DNA of 64,000 nt, taken from positions 62,001-126,000 of the forward strand of contig NZ_CANKWH010000007.1 in assembly GCF_947487305.1 (NCBI RefSeq). The letters run 5' to 3'. Position 1 is the first letter of the stretch. The number at the start of each line of letters is the position of its first letter. Shown here piece by piece: positions 36,654-47,255 of this stretch. The notes below the pieces were generated by a model. It was not told the origin of the DNA and did no database searches. It saw only the letters and a list, made by a program, of their open reading frames with translations. Source of the stretch: an uncultured Paracoccus sp. (GTDB taxonomy: Bacteria > Pseudomonadota > Alphaproteobacteria > Rhodobacterales > Rhodobacteraceae). The position numbers and the translations under genes were made by a program.

Positions 36654-38201
36654 TCAGTTGCCCGCCGCTTCGCCGACCTGCGCATCGGTGGCCTCGTCCT
36701 CGGGCGTGACGGGGGCGGTGGCCGGTGCTTCCGGCGCGCCTTCCACATCGCTGCCCTCGGTGGCCGGTGCCTGACCCCCGCCTTCGGGCGCGGCCTCGCG
36801 GGTCAGCCGGTCATCGTCCCATTCTCCCGCCGCCACCTCACCCGAGGCATAGCGCAGGACACCCTCGCCCTGACGCTTCCCGGCCTCGAAATGGCCCGTA
36901 TAGCTGTCGCCATTGGCATAGGTCGCCACGCCCTCGCCGTCGATCTGGCCCTCGCGCCAGCCGCCCTCGTAGGTGAAGCCGTCGGGCGAGGTCAGCTTGC
37001 CCTTGCCCTCGCGCAGCCCGCCGACGAAATCGCCGGTATAAACCGTGCCATCGGGATAGGTCGCCTGTCCGGCCCCCTCGCGTTTGCCGTCGGCCCAGGC
37101 CCCGTTATAGACATAGCCGTTGGGATAGGTGATCCGCCCCTGCCCCTGATAGCGCGCATCGCGGAAGCTGCCCTCGTAGACCATGCCATTGGCATAGCTG
37201 GCCTTGCCATCGCCGGTGATCAGCCCGTTCAGCCAAGCCCCTTCATAGGTCGAGCCATCGGCATAGGTGATCTTGCCGCTGCCATCCGGCAGGTCGTTCT
37301 TCATCTGGCCCTGATAGACCGAGCCATCGGCATAGGTCAGCGTGCCCTGCCCTTCCATGCGGCCCTCGACCCAGGTGCCGGTATAGACATAGCCGCCCTT
37401 GCCGGTGAAGGTGCCGGTGCCGTGGCGCTGGTCGGCCTTGAACTGGCCGTCATAGACATCGCCATTGGCATAGGTCTCGATCCCCTGCCCCTCGCGCTTG
37501 CCATCGGCCATCTGGCCCTCGTAGGCATAGCCGGTACCGTCCTGCGTCAGCCGGCCGGTGCCGGCCATCTGCCCGGCGGCCCAGATGCCGTCATAGACGG
37601 TGCCGTCCTGCATGGTCAGCTTGCCCCGACCCGCGCGCTGCCCGGCCAGCATCCCGCCCTCGTAGATCGAGCCGTCGGGATAGGTGATCTTGCCCTGACC
37701 CTCCTTCACGCCGCTGACCCAGTCGCCATCGTAACGGAAGCCGTTGGGCTGGCTCATCACGCCCTTGCCCTGATGCAGCCCCTTGACGAATTGCCCGGTA
37801 TAGCTGCTGCCATTGGCATAGGTGGCGACGCCCGCGCCGGTGATGTCACCCGCCAGCCAGTCGCCCTCGTAGGTCGAGCCGTCTGCATAGGTGATCTTGC
37901 CCTTGCCATCCGGCAACCCGCCGGCAAAGCGCCCCTCGTAGACCGAACCATTGGGATATTTCGCCAGACCCTGACCCTTGATCTCGCCATCGACCCAGTC
38001 GCCCTCGTAGCGATATCCGCTTGGCAGGGTATAGGTGCCGCGCCCGTGCTGGCGGCCATTGCGGAAGGTGCCTTCGTAGATGGCGCCATCCTCGTATTGC
38101 CGGGTCACGATGTCCTGCGCGAAGGCCATATTGCCGCCCGCAGAAATCCCCGTCCCGGCAATGGCGATCAGAAGCGCCAGCCCGCCCATGCCTGCCTTCA
38201 T
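36654..38201 (-). CDS. Exported protein with about 18 tandem MORN repeats
   Basis: The 515-residue protein has a signal peptide (MKAGMGGLALLIAIAGTGIS, ending NMAFAQ). Eighteen consecutive 23-residue MORN repeats follow (pattern YEGxWxxGxxxGxGxxTYxxGx), from about residue 38 to 455, then a Pro/Ala/Glu-rich tail. MORN repeats form elongated beta-sheets that bind lipids or proteins. Here it would lie in the periplasm or at the envelope. GGAAGG precedes the ATG. The regular array could recombine and vary in copy number. Function is unknown. Confidence 0.85.
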   Translation of the reverse strand: MKAGMGGLALLIAIAGTGISAGGNMAFAQDIVTRQYEDGAIYEGTFRNGRQHGRGTYTLPSGYRYEGDWVDGEIKGQGLAKYPNGSVYEGRFAGGLPDGKGKITYADGSTYEGDWLAGDITGAGVATYANGSSYTGQFVKGLHQGKGVMSQPNGFRYDGDWVSGVKEGQGKITYPDGSIYEGGMLAGQRAGRGKLTMQDGTVYDGIWAAGQMAGTGRLTQDGTGYAYEGQMADGKREGQGIETYANGDVYDGQFKADQRHGTGTFTGKGGYVYTGTWVEGRMEGQGTLTYADGSVYQGQMKNDLPDGSGKITYADGSTYEGAWLNGLITGDGKASYANGMVYEGSFRDARYQGQGRITYPNGYVYNGAWADGKREGAGQATYPDGTVYTGDFVGGLREGKGKLTSPDGFTYEGGWREGQIDGEGVATYANGDSYTGHFEAGKRQGEGVLRYASGEVAAGEWDDDRLTREAAPEGGGQAPATEGSDVEGAPEAPATAPVTPEDEATDAQVGEAAGN

Positions 38202-38339
38202 TCCGCCCGCCTTCCGTTCTGGCCAAGGTTCTCGATGATCGGCCCATGGTGTAGCGCAGCCGGCGCGCGCGCGCAAAGCCCGACTTTCCCTTTGCGCGGC
38301 CTTCCCCTATCACGGGGCCGAGAGGCAAATGAGGCGACC

Positions 38340-39998
38340 ATGACCGATAAATTCCGCCTGACCCTTGGCCAATTGAACGCCACTGTCGGCGATCTGGCCG
38401 GCAATGCGCAGAAGGCGCGCGAGGCCTGGGCCGAGGCCAAGGCGGCCGGCGCCGACATGCTGGCTTTGCCCGAAATGTTCATCACCGGCTACCAGACGCA
38501 GGATCTGGTGCTGAAGCCCGCCTTCGTCGAGGACGCCATGGCAGCGGTCAAGGCGCTTGGCGAGGAGCTGGTCGACGGCCCGGCCATCGGCATCGGCGGC
38601 CCCTATGTCGAGGGCGACAACCGCTACAACGCCTATTACGTCTACCAGCATGGCAAGCTGGTCGCGCGGGTGCTGAAGCATCACCTGCCGTACAAACAGT
38701 TGTTCGATGAACTGCGCCTGTTCGATTCCGGCCCGGTCAGCGGTCCCTATCGCATCGGCCCGATCCGCATCGGCTCGCCCATCTGCGAGGACAGCTGGTA
38801 TCCCGACGTGGCCGAGACGCTGGCCGAGACCGGGGCCGAGATCCTGCTGGTGCCGAACGGCTCGCCCTATCACCGCAACAAGCTGGACCTGCGCATGGGC
38901 CATATGGTCGGGCGCTGTATCGAGACCGGCCTGCCGCTGGTCTATCTGAACCTCGTTGGCGGGCAGGACGACCAGTTGTATGACGGCGCGAGCTTCGTGC
39001 TGAACCCGGGCGCGAAGAAGGTCGTGCAGTTGGCCCCGTTCCAGGAGCGCGTGGTGCATGTCGACTTCACCCGTGGCCCCGATGGCTGGCTGGCCGAGCC
39101 AGGGGTGATGGAGACCCAGCCCGACGAATGGGAACAGGATTACAACGCGATGATGCTGGGCCTGCGCGAATACCTGCGCAAGTCGGGCTTCAAGAAGGTG
39201 CTGCTGGGCCTCTCGGGCGGTATCGATTCCGCGCTGGTCGCCACCATCGCCGCCGATGCCATCGGACCCGAGAACGTGCGCTGCGTCATGCTGCCCTCGG
39301 AATACACCTCGCAGGCCTCGCTGGACGATGCCGCCAATTGCGCCACCCGTCTGGGGGTGCGGCTGGACACGGTGAAGATCGACGGGGCGCGGGATGCGGT
39401 CGAGGACGCGCTGGCGCATCTGATGGAGGGCACCAAGCCCGACACCACCGAGGAAAACATCCAGTCCCGCCTGCGCGGGCTGATGCTGATGGCGATCTCG
39501 AACAAGTTCGGCGAGATGCTGCTGACCACCGGCAACAAGTCCGAGGTCGGCGTGGGCTATGCCACCATCTATGGCGACATGGCCGGCGGCTATAACCCGA
39601 TCAAGGATCTCTACAAGACTAGGGTGTTCGAGACCTGCCGCTGGCGCAACGCCAATCACCGCGACTGGATGATGGGCCACGCGGGCGAGGTCATCCCGCC
39701 GCAGATCATCAGCAAGCCGCCCTCGGCCGAGCTGCGCCCGAACCAGAAGGATCAGGACAGCCTGCCGCCCTATGAGGTGCTGGACGCGATCCTCGAAGGG
39801 CTGGTCGAGAAGGATCTTGCCCGCAAGGACCTGGTGGCGCAGGGCTTTGACCCCGAGGTGGTGAAGCAGGTCGAAAAGCTGCTTTATGGCAGCGAGTGGA
39901 AACGCTATCAGGCCGCCCCCGGACCGCGCATTTCCACCAAGGCCTTCTGGCTCGATCGCCGCTATCCGCTGGTCAACCGCTGGCGCGACGAAAGCTGA
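38340..39998 (+). CDS. nadE: Glutamine-dependent NAD+ synthetase
   Basis: The 552-residue enzyme makes NAD from deamido-NAD, ATP and glutamine-derived ammonia. The N-terminal nitrilase-type glutaminase has the triad Glu45 (LPEMF), Lys113 (LKHHLPY) and Cys149 (PICEDSW). The C-terminal synthetase has the PP-loop SGGIDS at 292-297 and TTGNKSEVGVGYATIYGDMAGG. A long open frame extends far upstream but is antisense to the MORN gene. GAGG sits before the ATG. Confidence 0.96.
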   Translation: MTDKFRLTLGQLNATVGDLAGNAQKAREAWAEAKAAGADMLALPEMFITGYQTQDLVLKPAFVEDAMAAVKALGEELVDGPAIGIGGPYVEGDNRYNAYYVYQHGKLVARVLKHHLPYKQLFDELRLFDSGPVSGPYRIGPIRIGSPICEDSWYPDVAETLAETGAEILLVPNGSPYHRNKLDLRMGHMVGRCIETGLPLVYLNLVGGQDDQLYDGASFVLNPGAKKVVQLAPFQERVVHVDFTRGPDGWLAEPGVMETQPDEWEQDYNAMMLGLREYLRKSGFKKVLLGLSGGIDSALVATIAADAIGPENVRCVMLPSEYTSQASLDDAANCATRLGVRLDTVKIDGARDAVEDALAHLMEGTKPDTTEENIQSRLRGLMLMAISNKFGEMLLTTGNKSEVGVGYATIYGDMAGGYNPIKDLYKTRVFETCRWRNANHRDWMMGHAGEVIPPQIISKPPSAELRPNQKDQDSLPPYEVLDAILEGLVEKDLARKDLVAQGFDPEVVKQVEKLLYGSEWKRYQAAPGPRISTKAFWLDRRYPLVNRWRDES

Positions 39999-40110
39999 GC
40001 CCGCAGAAAATCTGCTGAGACCCCTGCCGTGTTAGGGATTTGTTAACCTTTCGGCGGATAGTCTCGCCCTACGGAACAGGCATAACGCCGATCACCGTGA
40101 CCGAAGCGGG

Positions 40111-40139
40111 CGCCCTGCCTGCCCAAGCCAGGCAGGGCG
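40111..40139 (+). terminator. Strong hairpin downstream of nadE
   Basis: CGCCCTGCCTG and CAGGCAGGGCG pair perfectly over 11 bp with a 7-base loop, followed by TTCGTC. The T-run is minimal. It probably ends or stabilises the nadE transcript. The rest of the 270-base gap to the ABC genes shows no gene that I can support. Confidence 0.55.
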
Positions 40140-40268
40140 TTCGTCGGACATTACCCCATACTGCCCCGATCCCTGACAAGAAACGTCGCGGATCGGGGAT
40201 ATGGCGTCCCACCCACCCCCGATAGCCGCCGCTTGCAGAGCTGCCGTCCCCCGGTCTAGCGTCGCCCC

Positions 40269-41210
40269 ATGTTGCGCTATGTCATCCGCCGCCTGATCGT
40301 GCTGGGGGTCAGCCTCGCGGTTGCCTCGGCGCTGATCTTTTCGGTGGTCGAGCTGGTGCCGGGCGATCCGGCCAGCTTCATGCTGGGGACCGGGGCGCAG
40401 CCCGAAACCGTCGCCGCGCTGCGCCAGCAGATGGGTCTCGATCAGCCGCTGCCGCTGCGCTATGCCCAATGGATCGGCGGTATCCTGCAGGGCGATTTCG
40501 GCCAGAGCTTCACCTACAAGACGCCGATTGCCGGGATGATCGCCGACCGGATGCAGGTGTCGCTGCCACTGGCGCTGATGGCGCTGGCGCTGTCGACCCT
40601 GATTGCCTTTCCCGTGGGCCTCTATGCAGCGGCGCGGCGGGGCCGGGCTGGCGATGCAGCGGTGATGGGTGCCACGCAGATCGGCATCGCGCTGCCGAAT
40701 TTCTGGTTCGCGATGCTGCTGGTCCTTCTCTTCGCGGTGAAGCTGCAATGGCTGCCGGCGGGCGGCTTCTCGGGCTGGGGTGATCCGCTGGCGGCGCTGA
40801 GGTCGCTGCTGCTGCCCGCCATCGCGCTGGCCCTGCCGCAAGCCGCCATCCTCGCGCGCGTGTTGCGCTCGGCCCTGATCGAGACGCAGGAGCAGGATTA
40901 CATCCGCACCGCCCGCGCCAAGGGCCTGACCCGTGGCCAGACCCTGCGCCGCCATGCGCTGAGGAACGCGCTGATCCCGGTGCTGACGATTCTGGGGATG
41001 CAGTTCTCCTTCCTGTTGGCCGGGGCGATCATCATCGAAAATGTCTTCTACCTGCCCGGCCTTGGCCGGATGATCTTTCAGGCCATCACCCAACGCGACC
41101 TGATCGTGGTGCAATCGGCAGTGCTGGTCTTGGTCTTCGCGGTCATCGCCGTCACCTTCCTTGTCGATCTGGCTTATGCCGCTGTCGATCCGAGGCTGCG
41201 CAAGCGATGA
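40269..41210 (+). CDS. ABC transporter permease, peptide/nickel type (DppB-like)
   Basis: The 313-residue inner-membrane protein has six helices, an N-terminal DppB-type opening (MLRYVIRRLIVLGVSLAVAS), the conserved FVVELVPGDPA-like loop, and the EAA-type ATPase contact (RTARAKGLTRGQTLRRHALRNALIP). It pairs with the DppC-like permease encoded 4 bases overlapping downstream. Substrates of this family include di- and oligopeptides, nickel and some sugars. Confidence 0.92.
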   Translation: MLRYVIRRLIVLGVSLAVASALIFSVVELVPGDPASFMLGTGAQPETVAALRQQMGLDQPLPLRYAQWIGGILQGDFGQSFTYKTPIAGMIADRMQVSLPLALMALALSTLIAFPVGLYAAARRGRAGDAAVMGATQIGIALPNFWFAMLLVLLFAVKLQWLPAGGFSGWGDPLAALRSLLLPAIALALPQAAILARVLRSALIETQEQDYIRTARAKGLTRGQTLRRHALRNALIPVLTILGMQFSFLLAGAIIIENVFYLPGLGRMIFQAITQRDLIVVQSAVLVLVFAVIAVTFLVDLAYAAVDPRLRKR

Positions 41211-42015
41211 GATGGGGGCTTATCCTTGGCGGACTGCTGTCCGGGCTGGCGTTGCTGGCGGCGCTGCTGTCGCTGGTCTGGACACCCTATGATGTCACCA
41301 CCATGGCCATCGCCGACAAGCTGCAACCGCCGAGCATGGCGCATTGGCTGGGCACCGACCATTACGGCCGCGACATCCTGTCGATGGTCATGGTCGGCGC
41401 GCGCACCTCGATCGCCGTGGCACTGGTCGCGGTGGGGATCGGCATGGGCTTCGGCGTGCCGCTTGGCCTGCTGGCTGCCGCGAACCGGGGCGGCTGGCTG
41501 GACGAGATCATCATGCGCGGCAATGACCTGATCTTCGCCTTTCCCAGCCTCGTCATCGCCATCCTGATCACCGCCGTCTTCGGCCCCTCGGCGGTCAATG
41601 CCATCATCGCCATCGGCATCTTCAATATCCCGGTTTTTGCAAGGGTCACGCGCGGCGGTGCGCTGCCGCTCTGGACGCTCGATTACATCCGCGCGGCGGA
41701 AGTCGCCGGCAAGTCGCGCGGGCGCATCAGCCTTGAACATGTACTGCCGAATATCGCCAACCTCTTGATCGTGCAGGGCACCATCCAGTTTTCGCTTGGC
41801 ATTCTGGCGGAAGCGGGCCTTTCCTATGTCGGCCTAGGTGCGCAGCCGCCGACGCCAAGCTGGGGCCGGATGCTGGCCGAGGCGCAGACCATGGTCACCA
41901 TCGCACCGCATGTGGCGGTCATTCCCGGCCTCTGCATCCTTCTGACCGTGCTGGGCCTGAACCTGCTGGGCGACGGGTTGCGCGATGCGCTGGACCCGCG
42001 GCTGAGGGTGATGCG

Positions 42016-42019
<4 letters not shown>
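41207..42019 (+). CDS. ABC transporter permease, peptide/nickel type (DppC-like)
   Basis: The 270-residue protein has a single N-terminal helix, the [21 protein letters not shown] signature of DppC/OppC proteins, about five further helices, and the EAA loop ([25 protein letters not shown]). It forms the membrane pore with the upstream permease. Overlaps of four bases on both sides show tight coupling. Confidence 0.92.
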
Positions 42020-43593
<1,574 letters not shown>

Positions 43594-43602
43594 GGCCGCG
43601 CC

Positions 43603-44451
43603 CTACCCCGCCAGTGCCGCCGCCACCGCATCGCGCAAGGGCGTGGTCGGACGACCGATCAGCCGCGACAAAGCGCGGCCATCCTCCTGCAGCGCGCCCT
43701 GCGCCGCGTCGGCGTCCCAACCGGCAATGGCTTCGGCCAGCGGTGCGGGCAGACCGGCACCCTGCAGGATCGCGGCATATTCTGCCTCGGGCAGGTTGCG
43801 ATAGGGGATATCCCGCCCGGTCTGGCGCGACAGTTCGGCAGCCAGATCGGCCAGCGTGAAGCCCTCATCCCCGGCAAGCTCATAGGTCTTGCCCTCGTGC
43901 CCCTCGCCGGTCAGCACCACCGCCGCCGCCTCGGCGAAATCTTCCCGGGTAGCGGCGGAAATGCGTCCCTCGCCCGCACTGCCCAGAAACGCACCGCCGA
44001 CCAGCGCCGCCGGGATCGAGCCGGTATGGTTCTCGCTATACCAGCCGTTGCGCAGGATGCTGTGGGCAAGACCAGACGCCTTCAGCGCCGCCTCGGTCTG
44101 CCGATGCTCCTCTGCAAGGCTGAGGGGAGAGCGATCAGCATGCAGGAGGCTGGTATAGACAATGCGACCCACCCCTGCGGCCTTGGCAGCGGCGATGACA
44201 TTGGCGTGCTGCGCCGCCCGCTGGCCGATCTCGTTCGACGAGATCAGCAGCAGCGTATCGATCCCCTGCAGCGCCTGCTCCAGCGCCTCGGGTGCGGTGT
44301 AATCGGCAGCGCGCGCCGTTACGCCCAGTTCGGCGGCCTTTTCCGGGCTGCGCGCGAGCGCAACGATCTCGGATGCCGGCACTCTGGATTTCAGCGCCTC
44401 GATCACCAGCCGGCCCAGTTGGCCGGTCGCGCCTGTCACGGCAATGGTCAT
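43603..44451 (-). CDS. NAD(P)-binding NmrA-type oxidoreductase, QorB-like
   Basis: The 282-residue atypical SDR has TGATGQLGRLVIEAL at the N-terminus (the NADPH-binding GxxGxxG), IDTLLLISSNEIGQRAAQHANVI, YTSLLHAD, and HSILRNGWYSEN, matching E. coli QorB and related quinone reductases. It probably reduces quinones or other electrophiles with NADPH. AAAAGGAGA precedes the ATG. It is divergent from an HxlR-type regulator, an arrangement known for ytfG/ytfH-type pairs, with an operator between. Confidence 0.85.
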   Translation of the reverse strand: MTIAVTGATGQLGRLVIEALKSRVPASEIVALARSPEKAAELGVTARAADYTAPEALEQALQGIDTLLLISSNEIGQRAAQHANVIAAAKAAGVGRIVYTSLLHADRSPLSLAEEHRQTEAALKASGLAHSILRNGWYSENHTGSIPAALVGGAFLGSAGEGRISAATREDFAEAAAVVLTGEGHEGKTYELAGDEGFTLADLAAELSRQTGRDIPYRNLPEAEYAAILQGAGLPAPLAEAIAGWDADAAQGALQEDGRALSRLIGRPTTPLRDAVAAALAG

Positions 44452-44495
44452 GTCTGTCTCCTTTTCGGTTCTGGTGAAACCGATCTGGAGTGCCT

Positions 44496-44530
44496 ACTTA
44501 CGAAAAGTAAGAACGCACATTCTTGTAAGT
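44496..44530. promoter_or_regulatory. Operator between the qorB-like and HxlR genes
   Basis: CTTAC-GAAAA-GTAAG is a perfect inverted repeat. A further CTTGTAAGT follows, directly before the HxlR start codon. The outer ACTTAC (44496-44501) and GTAAGT (44525-44530) also form a longer inverted repeat. Related HxlR proteins bind such divergent intergenic sites. Self-regulation and control of the reductase are inferred. Confidence 0.6.
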
Positions 44531-44917
44531 ATGGAGAAAATGTCCCTGTCGGAAAAGCTGCGTCGTGGCGACCTGATGTCAGCCGACTGCCCCTCGCGCG
44601 AGGTGCTGAAACATGTGACCAGCCGCTGGGGCGTGCTGGTGCTGATGGCGCTTGAAAGCGAGACCCGGCGCTTCGGCGAATTGCGCCGGATGATCGGCGG
44701 GGTCAGCGAGCGGATGCTGGCGCAGACGTTGCAATGGCTCGAGGCCGACGGGCTGGTGCAGCGCACCGCCTATGCGGTGGTGCCGCCCCATGTCGATTAC
44801 CGGCCGACGCCGCTGGGTCTGCAGGCGGCAGAGCGGGTCAGGGGGCTGGCCGACTGGATCGAGACCAGCCTGCCCGAGATCATTGCGGCGCGAGACGCGG
44901 AACCCGGAACGGGCTGA
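44531..44917 (+). CDS. HxlR-family transcriptional regulator
   Basis: The 128-residue winged-helix protein shows DCPSREVLKHVTSRWGVLVL with the conserved N-terminal Cys (a redox-sensing residue in QorR/YodB-type members), RRFGELRRMIGGVSERMLAQTLQWLEADGLVQR (the HxlR core), and a C-terminal helix. The start at MEKMSLSEK is chosen because earlier in-frame starts would place the operator inside the coding region. It probably represses the divergent QorB-like gene until electrophiles or quinones appear. Confidence 0.88.
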   Translation: MEKMSLSEKLRRGDLMSADCPSREVLKHVTSRWGVLVLMALESETRRFGELRRMIGGVSERMLAQTLQWLEADGLVQRTAYAVVPPHVDYRPTPLGLQAAERVRGLADWIETSLPEIIAARDAEPGTG

Positions 44918-44934
44918 GCCGCAGACAGCCTTGC

Positions 44935-46563
44935 TCAGGGCACCTCGATCTTGCCGACCAGCGGCACGTCGTCGCTGGGGCTGACGGTGTGGCGCTCGAT
45001 CATCCGGTGGACAAGCGGATCAGCCTCGCCGCGATGCAACTGGCGCAGCGCCTGCGTGACCTCGTTGTCGGTCTTGGTGCGGCGCAGGTTGTGGCGGACG
45101 TAATCGTCCCAGGTGGCGATCTGATAGCTTTCCGACCAGATCTCGGGATGTTCCAGATCGCGCAACAGGCTCCAGGCCCGCGCGCCGTCGCGGCGGCGGA
45201 TCACGCGGCGCTGGCGCATGAGGCGCAGGAATTCCGGCACATCCTTCAGGGCGATCTGGTAATCGACCATGATCTTGATCGGCCCCGAGCGCCCGCGCAG
45301 ATCCAGCGCCAAGGGCGGCTCGCGGAAGCGATCGGCGGGGTCGAGGTCGAGATTGCCGAATTCCGGCGCCTTGAACACGAAGCCGATCAGCAGGCCCAGA
45401 CCCAGTACCGCCGAGGCGCAGACGAAGGCCGAGCCGACGCCATGCGCCCCGGCCACCCCGCCCCAGATCCATGACCCCGCCGCCATGCCGCCGAACGTGG
45501 CCGTCTGGTAAAGCGCCAGCCCCCGCGCCACCACCCAGCGCGGGGTCGAGAGCTGCACCGTCACATTGAACAGCGACAACGCCAGCACCCATGAGGCACC
45601 CGCCGGCAGCATTGCCAGCGCGTGCAGCCAGATCGTATCGGTCAGCCCCAGCGCCAAGGTCGCCAGCGCAAAGCCCAGGAAGGCCAGGCGGATGACATGC
45701 TCGTTATCCATGCGCGCGCGGATGCGCGGATTCAGGATCGCCCCGCTGATCGCACCCAGACCGAAACAGCCCAGAAGCCCGCCGAACAGCATCGATCCGC
45801 CCTGCGGATGGGCCTTGGCGACCAGCGGCAGCAGCGCAAGCACCGAGACCGCGCCGAAGCCGAACAAAGCCGCCCGTCCGATGACGCGCAGGAGGTTCGG
45901 CGACAGCGCGACATAGCGCAGCCCAGTGCCGACAGCGCTGATGAAGGGTTCGCGCGTATGGGTCACGGGCCGCTTGGGCGGCGACCAGCGGACAAGCGCG
46001 GCCAGCAGCGGGATATAGCTGAACGCATTGACGAAAAACGCCGCCGCGGCGCCAAAGACCGCGACGATCAGCCCGCCCGCCGCCGGTCCGACGCTGCGCA
46101 TCAGGTTGAACCCGACCGAATTCAGCGTCACCGCCGCCGGCAGATCCTCGCGCGGGACCAGGTCGCCCATGCTGGCCTGCCAGGGCGGGTTATAGAGCGC
46201 CTGCCCCGCGCCGATCAGGAAGGTGAAGCCCAGAAGCAGCCAAGGCGTCAGGATTCCCTGCCAGGCGGCGAGGGCCAGAAGCGCCGAGAAGCTTGCCATC
46301 AACACCTGCGCCGTCAAGAGCAGCGTCTTGCGGTCAAACATGTCGGCCAGCGCCCCCGACATCAGCGCCAAAAGCATGATCGGCAGCGTGTTCGAGGCCG
46401 CCACCAGCGCGATCAGCGTGGCGCTGTCGGTCAGCTGGGTCATCATCCAGGCCGCGCCCACCTGCTGCACCAGCCCGCCGAAATTCGACACCAGCGTCGC
46501 CGCCCAGAGCGTGCGGAAATCGACATGGCGGAATGGCGCGAGGGCAGAGGGCTGACTGGGCAA
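44935..46563 (-). CDS. MFS transporter (MFS_3/EntS-like) with C-terminal ABM-like domain
   Basis: The 542-residue protein has a 12-helix MFS core (about 15-405; FRTLWAATLVSNFGG, ALMSGALADMFDRKTLLL). A soluble C-terminal domain of about 115 residues follows, with VDYQIALKDVPEFLRLMRQRR, LLRDLEHPEIWSESYQIATWDDYVRH, and HTVSPSDDVPLVG. That tail resembles antibiotic-biosynthesis-monooxygenase-like ferredoxin-fold domains, often seen in this MFS subgroup. Substrate is unknown. An exporter role is likely from the family. Convergent with the HxlR gene. Confidence 0.87.
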   Translation of the reverse strand: MPSQPSALAPFRHVDFRTLWAATLVSNFGGLVQQVGAAWMMTQLTDSATLIALVAASNTLPIMLLALMSGALADMFDRKTLLLTAQVLMASFSALLALAAWQGILTPWLLLGFTFLIGAGQALYNPPWQASMGDLVPREDLPAAVTLNSVGFNLMRSVGPAAGGLIVAVFGAAAAFFVNAFSYIPLLAALVRWSPPKRPVTHTREPFISAVGTGLRYVALSPNLLRVIGRAALFGFGAVSVLALLPLVAKAHPQGGSMLFGGLLGCFGLGAISGAILNPRIRARMDNEHVIRLAFLGFALATLALGLTDTIWLHALAMLPAGASWVLALSLFNVTVQLSTPRWVVARGLALYQTATFGGMAAGSWIWGGVAGAHGVGSAFVCASAVLGLGLLIGFVFKAPEFGNLDLDPADRFREPPLALDLRGRSGPIKIMVDYQIALKDVPEFLRLMRQRRVIRRRDGARAWSLLRDLEHPEIWSESYQIATWDDYVRHNLRRTKTDNEVTQALRQLHRGEADPLVHRMIERHTVSPSDDVPLVGKIEVP

Positions 46564-46649
46564 GACGGCTACCGGGCTACGGGTCTGGGGTCAGACTAGG
46601 CGGATGTTCCGGGCGGGGCAATGCGCCTGCGCGCGGGTCGGCGAGCGTG

Positions 46650-46682
46650 GAAAAAGGCCCCGCCCTTGGGGAGGGCGGGGCC
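46650..46682 (-). terminator. Terminator of the GlsB/YmgE-family gene
   Basis: On the reverse strand GGCCCCGCCC pairs with GGGCGGGGCC around a 7-base loop, followed by five T residues and CC. It lies 30 bases after the stop codon. Confidence 0.85.
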
Positions 46683-46712
46683 GTAACACTCGTTCAACGT
46701 TGGGATCGGTCG

Positions 46713-46973
46713 TCAGGCGCGTTTGACCAGCCTGACAATGAGCAGCAGGATCACTGCGCCGATGGTGGCATAGATGATCGAGCCGATGATCGAGCCGGCG
46801 CCGCCGATGGCGAGACCGAGGGCCGGGAACAGGAAGGACGCGATCACCGCGCCGAGGATGCCGATGACGATGTTCATCACCAGCCCCTGTCCGTGCCCTT
46901 TCACAATCTCGCCAGCCAGCCAGCCCGCGATCGCACCGATCAGCAGGGTAATGAGAAGTCCGGTAACAGTCAT
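46713..46973 (-). CDS. GlsB/YeaQ/YmgE-family stress membrane protein
   Basis: The 86-residue protein has three hydrophobic helices (LLITLLIGAIAGWLAGEIVKG, MNIVIGILGAVIASFLF, GSIIYATIGAVILLLIV), the typical transglycosylase-associated protein pattern. The ATG preceded by AGGAG is chosen over an earlier one 12 codons upstream. A candidate EcfG general-stress promoter lies about 54 bases upstream. The family is widely stress-induced and of unclear biochemical role. Confidence 0.9.
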   Translation of the reverse strand: MTVTGLLITLLIGAIAGWLAGEIVKGHGQGLVMNIVIGILGAVIASFLFPALGLAIGGAGSIIGSIIYATIGAVILLLIVRLVKRA

Positions 46974-47026
46974 AGTTGCGCTCCTGTGCAGGTCATCCGG
47001 CGCAAGCACCGGAAATCATGCAATTT

Positions 47027-47051
47027 AACTATTATGCCGGCGAAAAGTTCC
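47027..47051 (-). promoter_or_regulatory. Candidate EcfG (general stress sigma) promoter
   Basis: On the reverse strand GGAAC and AGTT are spaced by 16 bases, close to the alphaproteobacterial EcfG consensus (GGAAC-N16/17-cGTT). Only the first base of the -10 differs. It faces the GlsB/YmgE gene, a common EcfG target. Confidence 0.5.
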
Positions 47052-47255
47052 GCTTCGGGTACCGACCTTGCCGAATGGCAACAGTGTTGCGGCTAATTCG
47101 AGCCGAATGGCCTGCAAGGGTTGACGCCACACGGCACCGACAGGCTGATAAAGATTGGCTCGAATCACGCTGGCTCTGCCGTCGGCGCGGTTCCGAACTT
47201 GGTATCCGCTGTCACAGGCGCGCTTGAGGCGCCTGCCGTTACGAAGGAAATCGCT

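Noticed and set aside
36690..38100. Evenly spaced DNA repeats that could suggest a CRISPR array
   Set aside because: The roughly 69-base period equals one 23-residue MORN repeat, the copies diverge continuously, and there are no spacers or cas genes.
36891..38339. Open frame of 483 codons upstream of and in frame with nadE
   Set aside because: It runs antisense through the MORN array and simply mirrors its repeats. The family start of nadE with a good ribosome-binding site is at 38340.
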